Origin: Nostoc sp. UHCC 0702 | Lineage (GTDB): Bacteria; Cyanobacteriota; Cyanobacteriia; Cyanobacteriales; Nostocaceae | DNA: 64,000 nucleotides | Assembly (NCBI GenBank): GCA_017164015.1 | Contig: CP071065.1 | Span: 5,594,091-5,658,090, forward strand | Direction of reading: 5' to 3' | In this document: in pieces, positions 34,555 to 44,248 of the stretch | How the letters are laid out: the number at the start of each line of letters is the position of its first letter | Numbering within the stretch: position 1 is the stretch's first letter | The notes under the pieces: generated by a model | Told to the model about the DNA's origin: nothing | The model's input: the letters and a program-made list of their open reading frames with translations, nothing else | Databases searched by the model: none | Program-made: the position numbers and the translations under genes

Positions 34555-37159
34555 AGCCAAAAATTTCCACTGTCAATTTTTGTGGTGGAAGTTTTTTTGC
34601 ACCGTAGGAAGCAATAATATCTACAACTATCACTGTATTACTTGTTTCACCATCTCTGAGGGCTTTATTGACTGTAAATTTGAATTCTTTGGTAACTTCC
34701 CCTTCTGAGAAGGGAATAGTTTGTCTACGTACAAGAAAAGAATCGCTGCCCTCAAGATTGACCTTAATACCTCCAGGGGGTGCAGGATTATTAAGAGTAA
34801 CTGTTCCTCTGACAATATCACCTCGATAAGCTTTTGTTGTGAATAGTGATAAAGATTTGAGTGTTGGAGATACAGATGCTCCTGCTGAATTGGTTGATTT
34901 TGCAGGCAAAGCACCTTCTCTTATAAGTATGTCAGTGCGATCGCTCGATGGATTTGTGTCTGTTGAACTGGAAGTAGAAGAGTTTGTATTGGATGGATTT
35001 GTGTCTGTTGAACTGGAAGTAGAAGAGTTTGTATTGGATGGATTTGTGTCTGTTGAACTGGAAGTAGAAGAGTTTGTATTGGATGGATTTGTGTCTGTTG
35101 AACCAGAACTAGAAGAGTTTGTATTGGATGGATTTGTGTCTGTTGAACTGGAAGTAGAAGAGTTTGTATTGGATGGATTTGTGTCTGTTGAACTGGAAGT
35201 AGAAGAGTTTGTATTGGATGGATTTGTGTCTGTTGAACCAGAACTAGAAGAGTTTGTATTGGATGGATTTGTGTCTGTTGAACCAGAACTAGAAGAGTTT
35301 GTATTGGATGGATTTGTGTCTGTTGAACCGGAAGTAGAAGAGTTTGTATTGGATGGATTTGTGTCTGTTGAACCGGAAGTAGAAGAGTTTGTATTGGATG
35401 GATTTGTGTCTGTTGAACCGGAAGTAGAAGAGTTTGTATTGGATGGATTTGTGTCTGTTGAACCGGAAGTAGGGGGACTGGTGTTTGAAGGAATTACAGA
35501 AAGTGGCACATCTTGTTTTATATTATTGAACAAAGGCAAGATTAACCAAATTCCCAATGCACCTAAAAGGAATATTGTAAAAACACTACCTAATCTAATT
35601 AAAGGTGAAACATCTTCTGGATTTGAATTATCAACTAATTCGCGGTGAGGCTCTGGAGGTGGTGGTAAGGGAGGATTTGAGAGAAACTGGAGGTTATGGT
35701 TGGTTACTTCTATCCCGGCTTGATCGTTTAATGATTCCCTGATGCGTAAAGCTTGGGTTAAATAAGTTTGAGCTTCTGTAATCTGATTTAGACAAAGGGC
35801 ACGAGTACCTAATTGATGCAAGGCAAACGCTTCAACTGCCTGATTACCTGTGATACGCGCCGCTTCAAGTATACATTTCAATAAGTTTTCCCATGTGCCC
35901 CATTTACCACTTAAAGCCAGACCGCCTTCTATGGCTTTCCCCAAAGTCAGCACGTCAGACCAGCGACCAACCCCAACAGCCCATTCTACAACCTGAAGAA
36001 TGGCATCGGATTCTTCTACTAAACTTCCTGATATTCCCTGATGTTGTGGTATCAAATTAGTAAAGTAGGTGATAGCACGTTCCATCCAAGCTGTGATGTC
36101 TGAGTTTTGCCGTAAATCCTCAACTAAAGAACTGGCAAGACTGTAACGTTCACCATCTACTTGTATTAAATTGCGCCGTAGCAATGTCTCCAGTAGCGGC
36201 TTAACTTCGGCAACTTCAGTTAAATCTGCAATCCGTTCTGCCCCCAGAGCAATATTTGCGCCTAAAGCAGCCAGCAATACTAGAATGATACGCTGGGGCT
36301 TTTTCAAAGAAGACAGCAGTTGTTCAGTCCAAGCATTCTTGGTAGTAGTTGTGAATCTTTGAGCGATCGCACTTAAAGAAAGATTTTCCTCTCTCACCAA
36401 TGCCACAGATTGAATAATTCGCAGTGGATCACCCTCTAAAGCTGTGCAGAGTGTCTCAGCACTTTGACGTTCTTCTGCACTCAGAGTATGTCCTAATTCC
36501 CGTGCTACCAAGGATACAGCATCATTTAAAGCCAGTCCGCTCAGTCCTACAGCATGTCCTTCCCCCCAAAGTTGCCGCTCTAAGGAAGTAAAAAGGAATG
36601 TAAAGCTTCGCAGACTGTTTATTATACCTTGTACTTCTTCTCGTGTCAACCTTGCCCCATCTAACAGAATCAGAGCTTTTTTATCTTTTAGAGCCTCGCG
36701 AATTTCGATATCCGAAGGTTTAAAGGTGATGCTACTTTCGTAGAAAGCATGAAAGAGAATTTGCAATAAATCTGAGATTGGCTCGTGACGGGTACATTGA
36801 TGATAAATAATACCGTCGGGGAAGGCAGGAGTAATTGAAGGATGATGAGCTAAGTATCTGACAATAACTGTCTTACCTATGCCCGCCAAACCATAGAATT
36901 CTACTGGTTGGTCGTAAGGCAAGGCATCAAGCGCTACTTTCACTTCTTCCCGACGACCGAGTAACAACGGAAACGAGCGAGGAGGTAAGACAATGGGAAG
37001 GGGGCGCAGTTTAGGAGGCAGTTGATTTTCAAACGGGGCGATGCTGACTTTTCCGCCGACTGTTGGGTCAAGTTTGAGAATGTTGATAGTTCCTACTTGA
37101 CCAATACTCCCGAATATAATAGCGTGATCACCAGCAGACTGCGAAATGGTATTGGTCAT
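34553..37159 (-). CDS. NB-ARC-type STAND ATPase with N-terminal signalling motif, membrane segment, repeat stalk and Ig-like domain
   Basis: 868 residues. Residues 3-27 (NTISQSAGDHAIIFGSIGQV..) are a short Gly/Gln motif shared with the C-terminus of the adjacent CHAT protease. Then a STAND ATPase: P-loop GLAGIGKT (90-97), Walker B ALILLDGA (162-169), helical and winged-helix part to about 360, and TPR-like helices (about 420-500). A predicted membrane helix (about 520-540) is followed by twelve 15-residue STDTNPSNTNSS units (about 563-741) and an Ig-like beta domain (about 765-868). An AGGAGT ribosome site overlaps the protease stop, so the two are coupled. Likely a conflict or cell-death signalling ATPase; ligand unknown. 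Confidence 0.88.
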   Translation of the reverse strand: MTNTISQSAGDHAIIFGSIGQVGTINILKLDPTVGGKVSIAPFENQLPPKLRPLPIVLPPRSFPLLLGRREEVKVALDALPYDQPVEFYGLAGIGKTVIVRYLAHHPSITPAFPDGIIYHQCTRHEPISDLLQILFHAFYESSITFKPSDIEIREALKDKKALILLDGARLTREEVQGIINSLRSFTFLFTSLERQLWGEGHAVGLSGLALNDAVSLVARELGHTLSAEERQSAETLCTALEGDPLRIIQSVALVREENLSLSAIAQRFTTTTKNAWTEQLLSSLKKPQRIILVLLAALGANIALGAERIADLTEVAEVKPLLETLLRRNLIQVDGERYSLASSLVEDLRQNSDITAWMERAITYFTNLIPQHQGISGSLVEESDAILQVVEWAVGVGRWSDVLTLGKAIEGGLALSGKWGTWENLLKCILEAARITGNQAVEAFALHQLGTRALCLNQITEAQTYLTQALRIRESLNDQAGIEVTNHNLQFLSNPPLPPPPEPHRELVDNSNPEDVSPLIRLGSVFTIFLLGALGIWLILPLFNNIKQDVPLSVIPSNTSPPTSGSTDTNPSNTNSSTSGSTDTNPSNTNSSTSGSTDTNPSNTNSSTSGSTDTNPSNTNSSSSGSTDTNPSNTNSSSSGSTDTNPSNTNSSTSSSTDTNPSNTNSSTSSSTDTNPSNTNSSSSGSTDTNPSNTNSSTSSSTDTNPSNTNSSTSSSTDTNPSNTNSSTSSSTDTNPSSDRTDILIREGALPAKSTNSAGASVSPTLKSLSLFTTKAYRGDIVRGTVTLNNPAPPGGIKVNLEGSDSFLVRRQTIPFSEGEVTKEFKFTVNKALRDGETSNTVIVVDIIASYGAKKLPPQKLTVEIFG
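34939..35478 (-). repeat. 12-copy 45-bp repeat encoding the stalk
   Basis: Twelve 45-bp in-frame units (plus-strand reading GGATTTGTGTCTGTTGAAC...) with only a few variant positions, which toggle Thr/Ser and Gly/Ser. Encodes a hydrophilic, probably extended linker. Near-identity implies recent expansion and likely length polymorphism. An open frame on the other strand through the array is a by-product. Confidence 0.92.
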
Positions 37160-37168
37160 TATTCACTC

Positions 37169-37909
37169 CTATCGCTGAAGGTTGATATTCCCTACCTGTC
37201 CAAAGTTTCCAAGCATAATCGCGTTATCGCCTGCGGTTTGCGTGATTGTATTACTCGCGGCAATATTGGTTTTTTCGGAAACAGGAGATTCTACAGGCGG
37301 TGTATCGGCTTGATTTGTTTGCTGTTCTGTCTTTTGATCCTGAGCAGAAGATTGCGGCTTAACTTTAATTACTGGTATTTCTGATTCAGGAATTCCTTCT
37401 AAGTCAACAGAAGCACAGCCGATTTCAAAACAATCTTCATAGTTATGGCCAGCACCTAAAGCATCATAGAATCCAATGGCAAATGCGATCGCAGCTACAT
37501 CCCCAATTGTCTGATTCATGCCAATCACATAGTCGATGTGTTGGTGAATTGCTTGTGCTTGAGCTTCTGAATAGCAGGCGTTGAGTAAAATACACTCAAT
37601 TTTGCTATGAAAAAATTTAAATAGCCTAGCCAAAGATTCTGTACTTACTAGCTGCATTTGCCCTGACTGATTCTCAAGAACTAAGCCACCACTTCCTGAA
37701 CCGTGTCCAGAAAAATGAACAATCGTTGGTTCGTGGTCTAACAATGCACGGCGTAAGTCTTCAACTCGTACAGCCCACTCAGTCACAATTTCAAACTGAT
37801 CTCGTTTTTTCGCACGTTTCAGTGACGCTTGGATTTCGCGTATTTCTTCATCCAAACGCAATTTATTTGTATCCTTGGGATTAGCTGATAAGATTAAGAT
37901 TTTTTTCAC
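37169..37909 (-). CDS. CHAT-domain caspase-like protease with C-terminal recruitment motif
   Basis: 246 residues from a GTG start. CHAT fold with catalytic His69 (HFSGHG) and Cys112 (LNACYSEA), preceded by ILILSANPKDTNKLRLDEE, the usual N-terminal strand of short bacterial CHAT proteins. Residues 183-216 are a disordered Gln/Pro/Thr linker. Residues 220-244 (NTITQTAGDNAIMLGNFGQV..) repeat the motif at the N-terminus of the downstream NB-ARC protein. The TAG stop lies within the ribosome site of that gene, 9 bp before its ATG. Inferred role: effector protease activated when the ATPase oligomerises. Confidence 0.9.
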   Translation of the reverse strand: MKKILILSANPKDTNKLRLDEEIREIQASLKRAKKRDQFEIVTEWAVRVEDLRRALLDHEPTIVHFSGHGSGSGGLVLENQSGQMQLVSTESLARLFKFFHSKIECILLNACYSEAQAQAIHQHIDYVIGMNQTIGDVAAIAFAIGFYDALGAGHNYEDCFEIGCASVDLEGIPESEIPVIKVKPQSSAQDQKTEQQTNQADTPPVESPVSEKTNIAASNTITQTAGDNAIMLGNFGQVGNINLQR

Positions 37910-38067
37910 TTTTTTTATTGTTTTAAGTAAATATGCGAACCCCTAAGCAGGGATACAAACTGAGCATACTATTTTTCGGTATTTTGGCAATATTTAGTTA
38001 AATTGAGGTGAGTTACGCCCCAAAATCCAAGAGGTGGAAGCTGCGATCGCATCAACTTTGCTGGCTG
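37910..38067. promoter_or_regulatory. upstream region of the CHAT/NB-ARC operon
   Basis: 158 bp without a gene. The first part is AT-rich and includes a T run. It presumably carries the operon promoter; no recognisable operator. Confidence 0.35.
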
Positions 38068-38228
38068 ATATCAAGTTCGGTTGATTAGTTATGATTACCA
38101 CAGTCATTGCACCCCACCCCTAACCCCTCCCCGTTCACGGGGAGGGGGAACAAAGCATAGCTTTGGTGGGGTGGGGTTCTTCGGTTTTAATAAGTAATCA
38201 AGCGAAGACGACTTTTCAAACAACCTCT
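38068..38228. mobile_element. MITE-like family B copy 3 plus a family D end
   Basis: 38068-38205 is a family B element in the opposite orientation (ATATCAAGTTCGGTTGATTAG, ACCCCACCCC.. CTCCCCGTTCACGGGGAG ..GGGGTGGGGT, ending AATAAGTAATCAAG). It is followed at 38211-38228 by the family D terminal sequence ACTTTTCAAACAACCTCT, which abuts the TGA stop of the kinase gene. Confidence 0.72.
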
Positions 38229-41200
38229 CAGAGCGAAAGTGGAATGCGGATAATAAACTCTGCTCCATTACCTGGTTGTGACTTGCAAGAGAGTGAGCCA
38301 CCGTGTTTTTCGGTGACAATTTGATAACTAATCGACAAGCCCATACCCGTGCCTTTACCCACAGGTTTTGTGGTGAAGAAAGGATCGAACAGGCGTTGTC
38401 GAACTGACTCTGGCATACCCAGACCATTGTCTGCAATGCGGATTTCCACTTGATGAGCATTCACTTGCTGAGTGTGAATAATAATGCTTGGGTTAGTTAT
38501 TTTTCCTGGATTGCTCACTAATGACTCCTCTAAAGCATCAATCGCATTACTCAACACGTTCATAAACACCTGATTTAATTCCCCTGCATAGCATTCCACT
38601 AGGGGTAGATTGCCATAATCTTTGATAATCTCAATTCCAGGATGCTCTGGCTTGGCTTTGAGACGATGTTGCAGAATCATCAAGGTACTTTCAATACCGT
38701 CATGAATGTTAACAGCTTTTTTATCAGCTTCATCCATACGCGAGAAAGTTCGCAAACAAGCAACTATTTTACGAATCCGATCTGCCCCTACCCGCATCGA
38801 GGATAATAGCTTGGGCAAGTCTTCCAGCAGAAATTCTAGATCAATTGCTTGGGCTTGTTGTTGAATTTCTGGATCGGGTGATGGGTAATGTTTTTGGTAG
38901 AGTTCCAGCAGTCTTAGCACATCTTGGGTGTATTCGTTGGCATGATTGAGGTTGCCAAAGATAAAATTGACCGGGTTGTTGATTTCGTGAGCTACGCCAG
39001 CTACCAGTTGTCCTAAGCTGGACATTTTTTCAGTTTGCACAAGTTGAGCTTGGGTTTTTTGTAGCTTGTCCACATATTGCTGTAGTTCTTCGGCTTTCTC
39101 TCGCTCTCGCATTTCGGATGCTTGCAAAGCTGTGTTTTTAACTTCGAGTTCTTGTAAATAACTTTGCAAATTGGTATAGAGACGGGCGTTATCAATGGCG
39201 ATGGAAATTTGTGCAGTTAATAGACTCAGCACGTTTACTCGTTCTGGGGTAAAAGCATTACTGATCAGATTATTTTCCAGGTAAATAATACCAGTAAACT
39301 TGCCTGAATGAATTAGCGGCAAACATAGGATTGATTGAGATTGGTGAGCAGTGATGTAAGCATCGGTGGCAAAGCGGGAGTCACTGATAGCATTGTCTAA
39401 AACAAGGGTTTCTCTGGTTCTTTCGACATAGTTGAATAAAGCAACTGGCACTAAAGGTGTATTTGTTTCATCTTTTGAGTTAACAACAACGCTAATATCT
39501 TTACCTTTAACCATTCCTGCTGCTTCTAGCATCCATTCATGCTCGTGCTTGGTTATAAAGTAACCTTGAACAGCACCGACATTTTCGATGCAAATTTTCA
39601 TCATTTTTTCCAGCAAGCCAGTGAGCATCATTTCTCCTGACAGCACCTGTGAAGCTTTCATCACCGACATCAAGTCAAGAAGATGAGAGCCTCCGCTAGT
39701 AGTAGAACTGGTATTAGTCAGTTCTAAGTGCTTCGTTACGAGGTTTTGGATGTTTGGCGATCGCGTAATTAAGTGCGAGTATTTTGATTCTAAATCTTTA
39801 ACTTTAGCAACAGCACCCCAACGCATATAGGCGTAGTAAGCATCTGTCATATAGATTTTGGCAATACTTTGTTTACCCCATAACAGATAGAATTTGGCTG
39901 CTAGTTCGTAAGCCAATGCTTCTTCATTGATGTACTCGTTTTGTTTGGCCAGAGCAATAGCGCGATCGTACATCTCAATTGCTTCTAATTTTTCACCTAA
40001 AACTCGATGCTTTTCTGCCTCTACTAAATAGAATTTGTGCAAATGATTCATTGGGGCATGATGCGCCCATTTTTGCATTTTTTCTTGATTAGCTTGGACG
40101 CGATCGCGGATGGCATTTTGCTCTGACTCTTGGCTATTGGAATATACCGCTAGCCTTGCTAAAGAATCGTAAAAATGGAATAGAGGAACAGGCGTCAATC
40201 CTATAACTGCGTCTAAATACTTCTCTGCTAGGGCACTATTTTCAATCGCTTCTGAGTAATTTTCAAACCAGTAACTAAGTAATAATTTATTCCAATATAT
40301 GTATGCAATTACCATTTTGTCCTGAGCTTGCTGATACAATGACAATTTCATCTGCTCATCACAGGCTTTACCGTTTAGATAACAAGTATTTTCACTTTTT
40401 CCTAGCAGATTTAAGATAGCCTGCCAATAGATTTCTATATAATTAAGCGCTGTTTCTTGCTTAATTTTATGAATAGTATTTCTGTTGATTGCTATCTCTG
40501 TTTCAAAGACAGTCAGTTCTTTGCCGATCAAGTAAGCTAAACAGGAGTACTGTACTAGACTATAGGCTGCATATTCTAAATCTCCTGTCTCTATTCCGCT
40601 AGAGTAAGCTGACATCAAAGGCTCTAAGCTTTCTCTGAAATGTTCTTTGCAAGGTCGGATGAATATATTTACTATAAAGAGTGTCTTGGCTTTGATTTCT
40701 TGAGCATTTAATTTTGACACTAGATTTAAAGCCAATTGACCGAACTGATAACCTGAATCAATATCTCCTACAACTCCACAAAGAAGAAAACCATAATTGG
40801 CGTAAGCAAAGGGAGAAACGGAAGCATTACCATATTGGACAGATAATTGTACTTGTTTGCACACTATCAAGGGCAATAGTGCAAGAGTAGCAATGTATGC
40901 AGCAGCAAACATACTTGACAAAAGTCTCATGGCTGCTAGTTTATAGGGATCGGACATTTGAGGCAGATTAACGAAATCTTCAATTCGCGTTCCACTCAAA
41001 ATTGCTGCAGTTTCTCCTAGTACCTGCTCAATATCTGACATGTTCGGCTCTTGGGGAAACTCCACGCCTAACAGTTGTAAAACTTGTAGCCCTGTATTCA
41101 CTGCTTCTAGGAGCCTGTTCTGTCCCATGTAAGCTTGCATCTGGACTTCATACACTTTAATTTTGTCCAGCAGCGTTTTGGCGTGGCTTTGGACGATATC

Positions 41201-43756
41201 AATGTATCTCTGCATTGCTGCAAAATCACCGCTCAAAAAAGCTGCCTCTGTTGCTTCTGAGTGTAGTGATAATGTCAATTCATATTGACTCTTCCAGCTT
41301 TCTTCTACTAACAGTCCCAAACCAACTTGTAAATATTTGATAGCAGAATCATGGGCTGTTGCTGCTTTGGCTCTCTGACCAGCTATCAGGTTAAGTTCAG
41401 CTAGTTGATATTTTTCGGTTTCAGTTGTTAGTAATTCAGTGCCATAATTGAGTTGATTAACTAAAGCAAAGATATTTTCTTTGCGTTCTTCTGGTGTTGT
41501 ATTTTGTAGGAGTAATTGACCGATTTTTAAGTGGGTAGCTTTTTTTTCTGCATCAGGAATCAGAGAATATGCTGCTTGTTGCACTCGGTCATGTAAGAAC
41601 TTGTAATCAACCTTGACATCCGTTAAGGCAATACTGCTTGATTCTTCCTGACTAAAGACTAGAGGAATTTTGTAATCTTGACTTAACGGCAGAATTAGCC
41701 CAGATTGTAGAGCAGGCCACAATTGCGTGGCAGTAGTTAAAGAAGATGTTTCGTTAACAATGGCTAATACATCTAAGTTAAATGTGCTGCCGATACACGC
41801 AGCCAGTTTTAATACTTGTTGCGTTTCTAATGAGAGTTTGCGAATATTTCTCGCCGTTAATTCAACTACATTTAGGTCAGTAATACCGATCGCTTGAATA
41901 TGTTGGATATTCCACTGCCATGCTCCTGAATGGAAGTCATAGATTAACAAGTCTTCTTGATGCAGGGTTTTTAGCAGTTGTGTTAAGAAGAATGGATTGC
42001 CTGCGGTTTTGTGAAACAGTAATTCTGCTAGGGGCTTGCTGGCTTGTGTGTCATTCAAGGTATCGCTAACTAAGGCTTTGACATCGGTTAACTGCAAAGG
42101 TGACAGCACAATGTTATTGACCACCGCATCTGCTGCTTGAATCTTGTGCAAACTCATCATCAGTGGATGGGTAGACGACACTTCGTTATCGCGGTATGCT
42201 CCAATTAATAATAAATATTGGCGATCGCTATCCGTCATCAATAGCTCAATTAAGTTCAACGATGCCGAATCTGCCCACTGTAAATCATCAAGAAAGACAA
42301 CCAAGGGATGATCTTGGGTGGTGAATACTTCGATAAATTGCCCAAAGACGCGATTGAAACGATTTTGAGATTCAGCCGCACCCAGTTGGGTTACAGGTGG
42401 CTGAGTCCCAATAATTAGTTCCACTTCTGGAATCACATCAATAATTATTTGTGCGTTTTCTCCCAACTTGGTTAACAGTTTCTCTTTCCATGCCTGGATT
42501 TGGGCTTCGCTTTCGGTGAGTAATTGCTGAACTAAAGATTGGAACGCTTGAATCAAAGATGCATAGGGAATATTGCGCTTGAACTGGTCAAACTTGCCTG
42601 CAATAAAATAACCTCTTGCGCCCACAATCGGTTTATGAACTTCATTGACAACACTTGTCTTACCAATCCCTGAATAACCACAGACGAGCATCATTTCTAC
42701 CCCCCTTAGTCCCCCCTTACCAAGGGAAGCCAGTGCGTTGGGCGGCGAGCCGCTCTTGTTGCATCTGGCGTGGGATTCAGGGGGATAAGCCACACGCTCA
42801 AATGCAGCCATCAATGTTGCAACTTCTGCTTCGCGTCCGTATAGCTTTTGTCCAATCACAAAATGCCCAGATTTGTCCAGTCTTCCCGGTATGAAGTTTT
42901 CAATTTTGCCAGTCGCTTGCAGTTGAAACAAACATTCTTCTAAATCCGCTTTTAGCCCAAGAGCGCTTTGATACCGCTCCTCTGCTGTTTTTGCTAATAG
43001 CTTTAAAATAATTGCACTAATCGCCTCTGGCACTTCTTCCAAAACACGACACACAGTTTGTTGACAAGGTGCGGTGGGTATTTTGGCAATGTGACAGTGT
43101 ACCAACTCCATTGGATCGCTAGTATCAAACGGTAAAATACCCGTCAACATTTCATACAACGTCACACCCAAAGAATAAAAGTCGGTGCGATAGTCGATTG
43201 CTCTGTTCATTCTGCCCGTTTGCTCAGGCGACATATAGGCAAGTGTACCTTCGAGCAAATTGGGATTGCTCAAGGTAGGATTTTCTTTATCCAAGCGCGA
43301 AGAGATACTGAAGTCAATTAATTTGACTTCCCCAGAATCAGGGTTAATGATAATATTATGTGGCTTAATATCTTTGTGAATAATCTGTTGAGCGTGTAGT
43401 TCTTCTAAGGTATGTGCTAAATTAATCGCTACCTTGAGAAAAGTAATTAAGGTGGTTGTTTGAGTCGCAATCATTTCTTTGAGCAAGCAACCTGGAATGT
43501 CTTCCAAAACTAAAGCCAGTCCGTGGTGATAATTCTTTAACTCGTAGGGTTTAACAATCCCTGGAATTTGCAGCAGCTCAATGATTTGATATTCATGGCG
43601 CAGTCGCGCAATGTCTTCTAAGAGCGGATATTCGTCAACAAGAGTTTTGACAATGACTGAGGTGTTATCCGTTTCTCTTCGTCCACGATAAATGATAGTT
43701 TTAGCGCTAGAGTAAAGGGTTTCGAGGAGTTGATATCCAGATAAAGTTGCTGTCAT
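38228..43756 (-). CDS. trifunctional Ser/Thr kinase - AAA ATPase - sensor histidine kinase
   Basis: 1842 residues. Ser/Thr kinase domain (1-270): Lys37, HKDIKPHN (127-134) and DFS (148-150, replacing DFG). Orc1-like AAA ATPase with P-loop GYSGIGKT (360-367). A long TPR-like helical region (about 780-1370), then a GAF domain (about 1380-1540), a coiled coil and a histidine kinase with phospho-acceptor His1590 in GVAHEINNPVNF. N-box NVLSNAIDAL, G1 IADNGLGMP, DPFFTTKPVGKGTGMGLS. A class abundant in Nostocales, of mostly unknown signals. Residues about 322-354 are encoded by an inserted repeat just before the P-loop strand. Confidence 0.94.
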   Translation of the reverse strand: MTATLSGYQLLETLYSSAKTIIYRGRRETDNTSVIVKTLVDEYPLLEDIARLRHEYQIIELLQIPGIVKPYELKNYHHGLALVLEDIPGCLLKEMIATQTTTLITFLKVAINLAHTLEELHAQQIIHKDIKPHNIIINPDSGEVKLIDFSISSRLDKENPTLSNPNLLEGTLAYMSPEQTGRMNRAIDYRTDFYSLGVTLYEMLTGILPFDTSDPMELVHCHIAKIPTAPCQQTVCRVLEEVPEAISAIILKLLAKTAEERYQSALGLKADLEECLFQLQATGKIENFIPGRLDKSGHFVIGQKLYGREAEVATLMAAFERVAYPPESHARCNKSGSPPNALASLGKGGLRGVEMMLVCGYSGIGKTSVVNEVHKPIVGARGYFIAGKFDQFKRNIPYASLIQAFQSLVQQLLTESEAQIQAWKEKLLTKLGENAQIIIDVIPEVELIIGTQPPVTQLGAAESQNRFNRVFGQFIEVFTTQDHPLVVFLDDLQWADSASLNLIELLMTDSDRQYLLLIGAYRDNEVSSTHPLMMSLHKIQAADAVVNNIVLSPLQLTDVKALVSDTLNDTQASKPLAELLFHKTAGNPFFLTQLLKTLHQEDLLIYDFHSGAWQWNIQHIQAIGITDLNVVELTARNIRKLSLETQQVLKLAACIGSTFNLDVLAIVNETSSLTTATQLWPALQSGLILPLSQDYKIPLVFSQEESSSIALTDVKVDYKFLHDRVQQAAYSLIPDAEKKATHLKIGQLLLQNTTPEERKENIFALVNQLNYGTELLTTETEKYQLAELNLIAGQRAKAATAHDSAIKYLQVGLGLLVEESWKSQYELTLSLHSEATEAAFLSGDFAAMQRYIDIVQSHAKTLLDKIKVYEVQMQAYMGQNRLLEAVNTGLQVLQLLGVEFPQEPNMSDIEQVLGETAAILSGTRIEDFVNLPQMSDPYKLAAMRLLSSMFAAAYIATLALLPLIVCKQVQLSVQYGNASVSPFAYANYGFLLCGVVGDIDSGYQFGQLALNLVSKLNAQEIKAKTLFIVNIFIRPCKEHFRESLEPLMSAYSSGIETGDLEYAAYSLVQYSCLAYLIGKELTVFETEIAINRNTIHKIKQETALNYIEIYWQAILNLLGKSENTCYLNGKACDEQMKLSLYQQAQDKMVIAYIYWNKLLLSYWFENYSEAIENSALAEKYLDAVIGLTPVPLFHFYDSLARLAVYSNSQESEQNAIRDRVQANQEKMQKWAHHAPMNHLHKFYLVEAEKHRVLGEKLEAIEMYDRAIALAKQNEYINEEALAYELAAKFYLLWGKQSIAKIYMTDAYYAYMRWGAVAKVKDLESKYSHLITRSPNIQNLVTKHLELTNTSSTTSGGSHLLDLMSVMKASQVLSGEMMLTGLLEKMMKICIENVGAVQGYFITKHEHEWMLEAAGMVKGKDISVVVNSKDETNTPLVPVALFNYVERTRETLVLDNAISDSRFATDAYITAHQSQSILCLPLIHSGKFTGIIYLENNLISNAFTPERVNVLSLLTAQISIAIDNARLYTNLQSYLQELEVKNTALQASEMREREKAEELQQYVDKLQKTQAQLVQTEKMSSLGQLVAGVAHEINNPVNFIFGNLNHANEYTQDVLRLLELYQKHYPSPDPEIQQQAQAIDLEFLLEDLPKLLSSMRVGADRIRKIVACLRTFSRMDEADKKAVNIHDGIESTLMILQHRLKAKPEHPGIEIIKDYGNLPLVECYAGELNQVFMNVLSNAIDALEESLVSNPGKITNPSIIIHTQQVNAHQVEIRIADNGLGMPESVRQRLFDPFFTTKPVGKGTGMGLSISYQIVTEKHGGSLSCKSQPGNGAEFIIRIPLSL
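42698..42790. repeat. interspersed repeat inserted in frame in the kinase gene
   Basis: The sequence CCCCTTAGTCCCCCCTTACC..GGGCGGCGAGCCGCTC..ATTCAGGGGG is a palindromic intergenic-type repeat, yet lies inside the coding region and stays open, encoding a Pro/Gly/Ser/Arg-rich loop (YPPESHARCNKSG..GKGGLRG) between the helix AFERVA and the strand MMLVCGYSG. Homologous kinases generally have a much shorter linker there (established family pattern, from memory). Confidence 0.7.
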
Positions 43757-44248
43757 CTATTTTACTCACGATATAAGCATATTTAATATGCCCATCGATG
43801 TTGGAATATGTAAGACCAATTACATAAGAACATATATTGTTACAAGCTGTTACGAATTAACATTGACCGAAGAAAGGCAGAGGGCAGCAATGCTTTCGGC
43901 AGGAGGAAAGAATTTATTTTCCCTCTGTCTCTTGTGGCAGAGCAACTAAATTTATTTATCTTTCAAGAAACACAGGGAGGAGCCAAGAAAGTGTTTATTT
44001 CATTCATAGCGGGTGGTAGTGCCCACCCTACAAAAATGTCATCTGAAAAATTACTTTATTGATTTTTACTGTTGCTTACACTTATTTACTTTTATAAATC
44101 TTATTAAGATTTTGCAATAATTCTATTTGTTTGACTCAGTAATTACCATATTGGCAAACATACTATCAGTCGTTAGAATGAGTGACTTGTACGAGAAAAC
44201 TCTGAGATGTCAGTATTTAATAGTACATTTACTCAATAAAAAATTGTA
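43757..44248. promoter_or_regulatory. intergenic region between divergent kinase and EFE-like genes
   Basis: About 490 bp without a gene. A small hairpin GGGTGG-TAGTGC-CCACCC lies at 44011-44028; the rest is AT-rich toward the EFE-like gene. It must contain both promoters. No operator recognised and no strong ribosome site before the ATG at 44249. Confidence 0.4.

Noticed and set aside
34839..35648. 269-residue plus-strand frame in the stalk repeat
   Set aside because: Exact antisense of the 45-bp repeat of the NB-ARC gene, which has domains and coupling on the minus strand.
38104..38460. 118-residue minus-strand frame beginning inside the kinase gene
   Set aside because: Shadow of the kinase 3' end running into a family B element.
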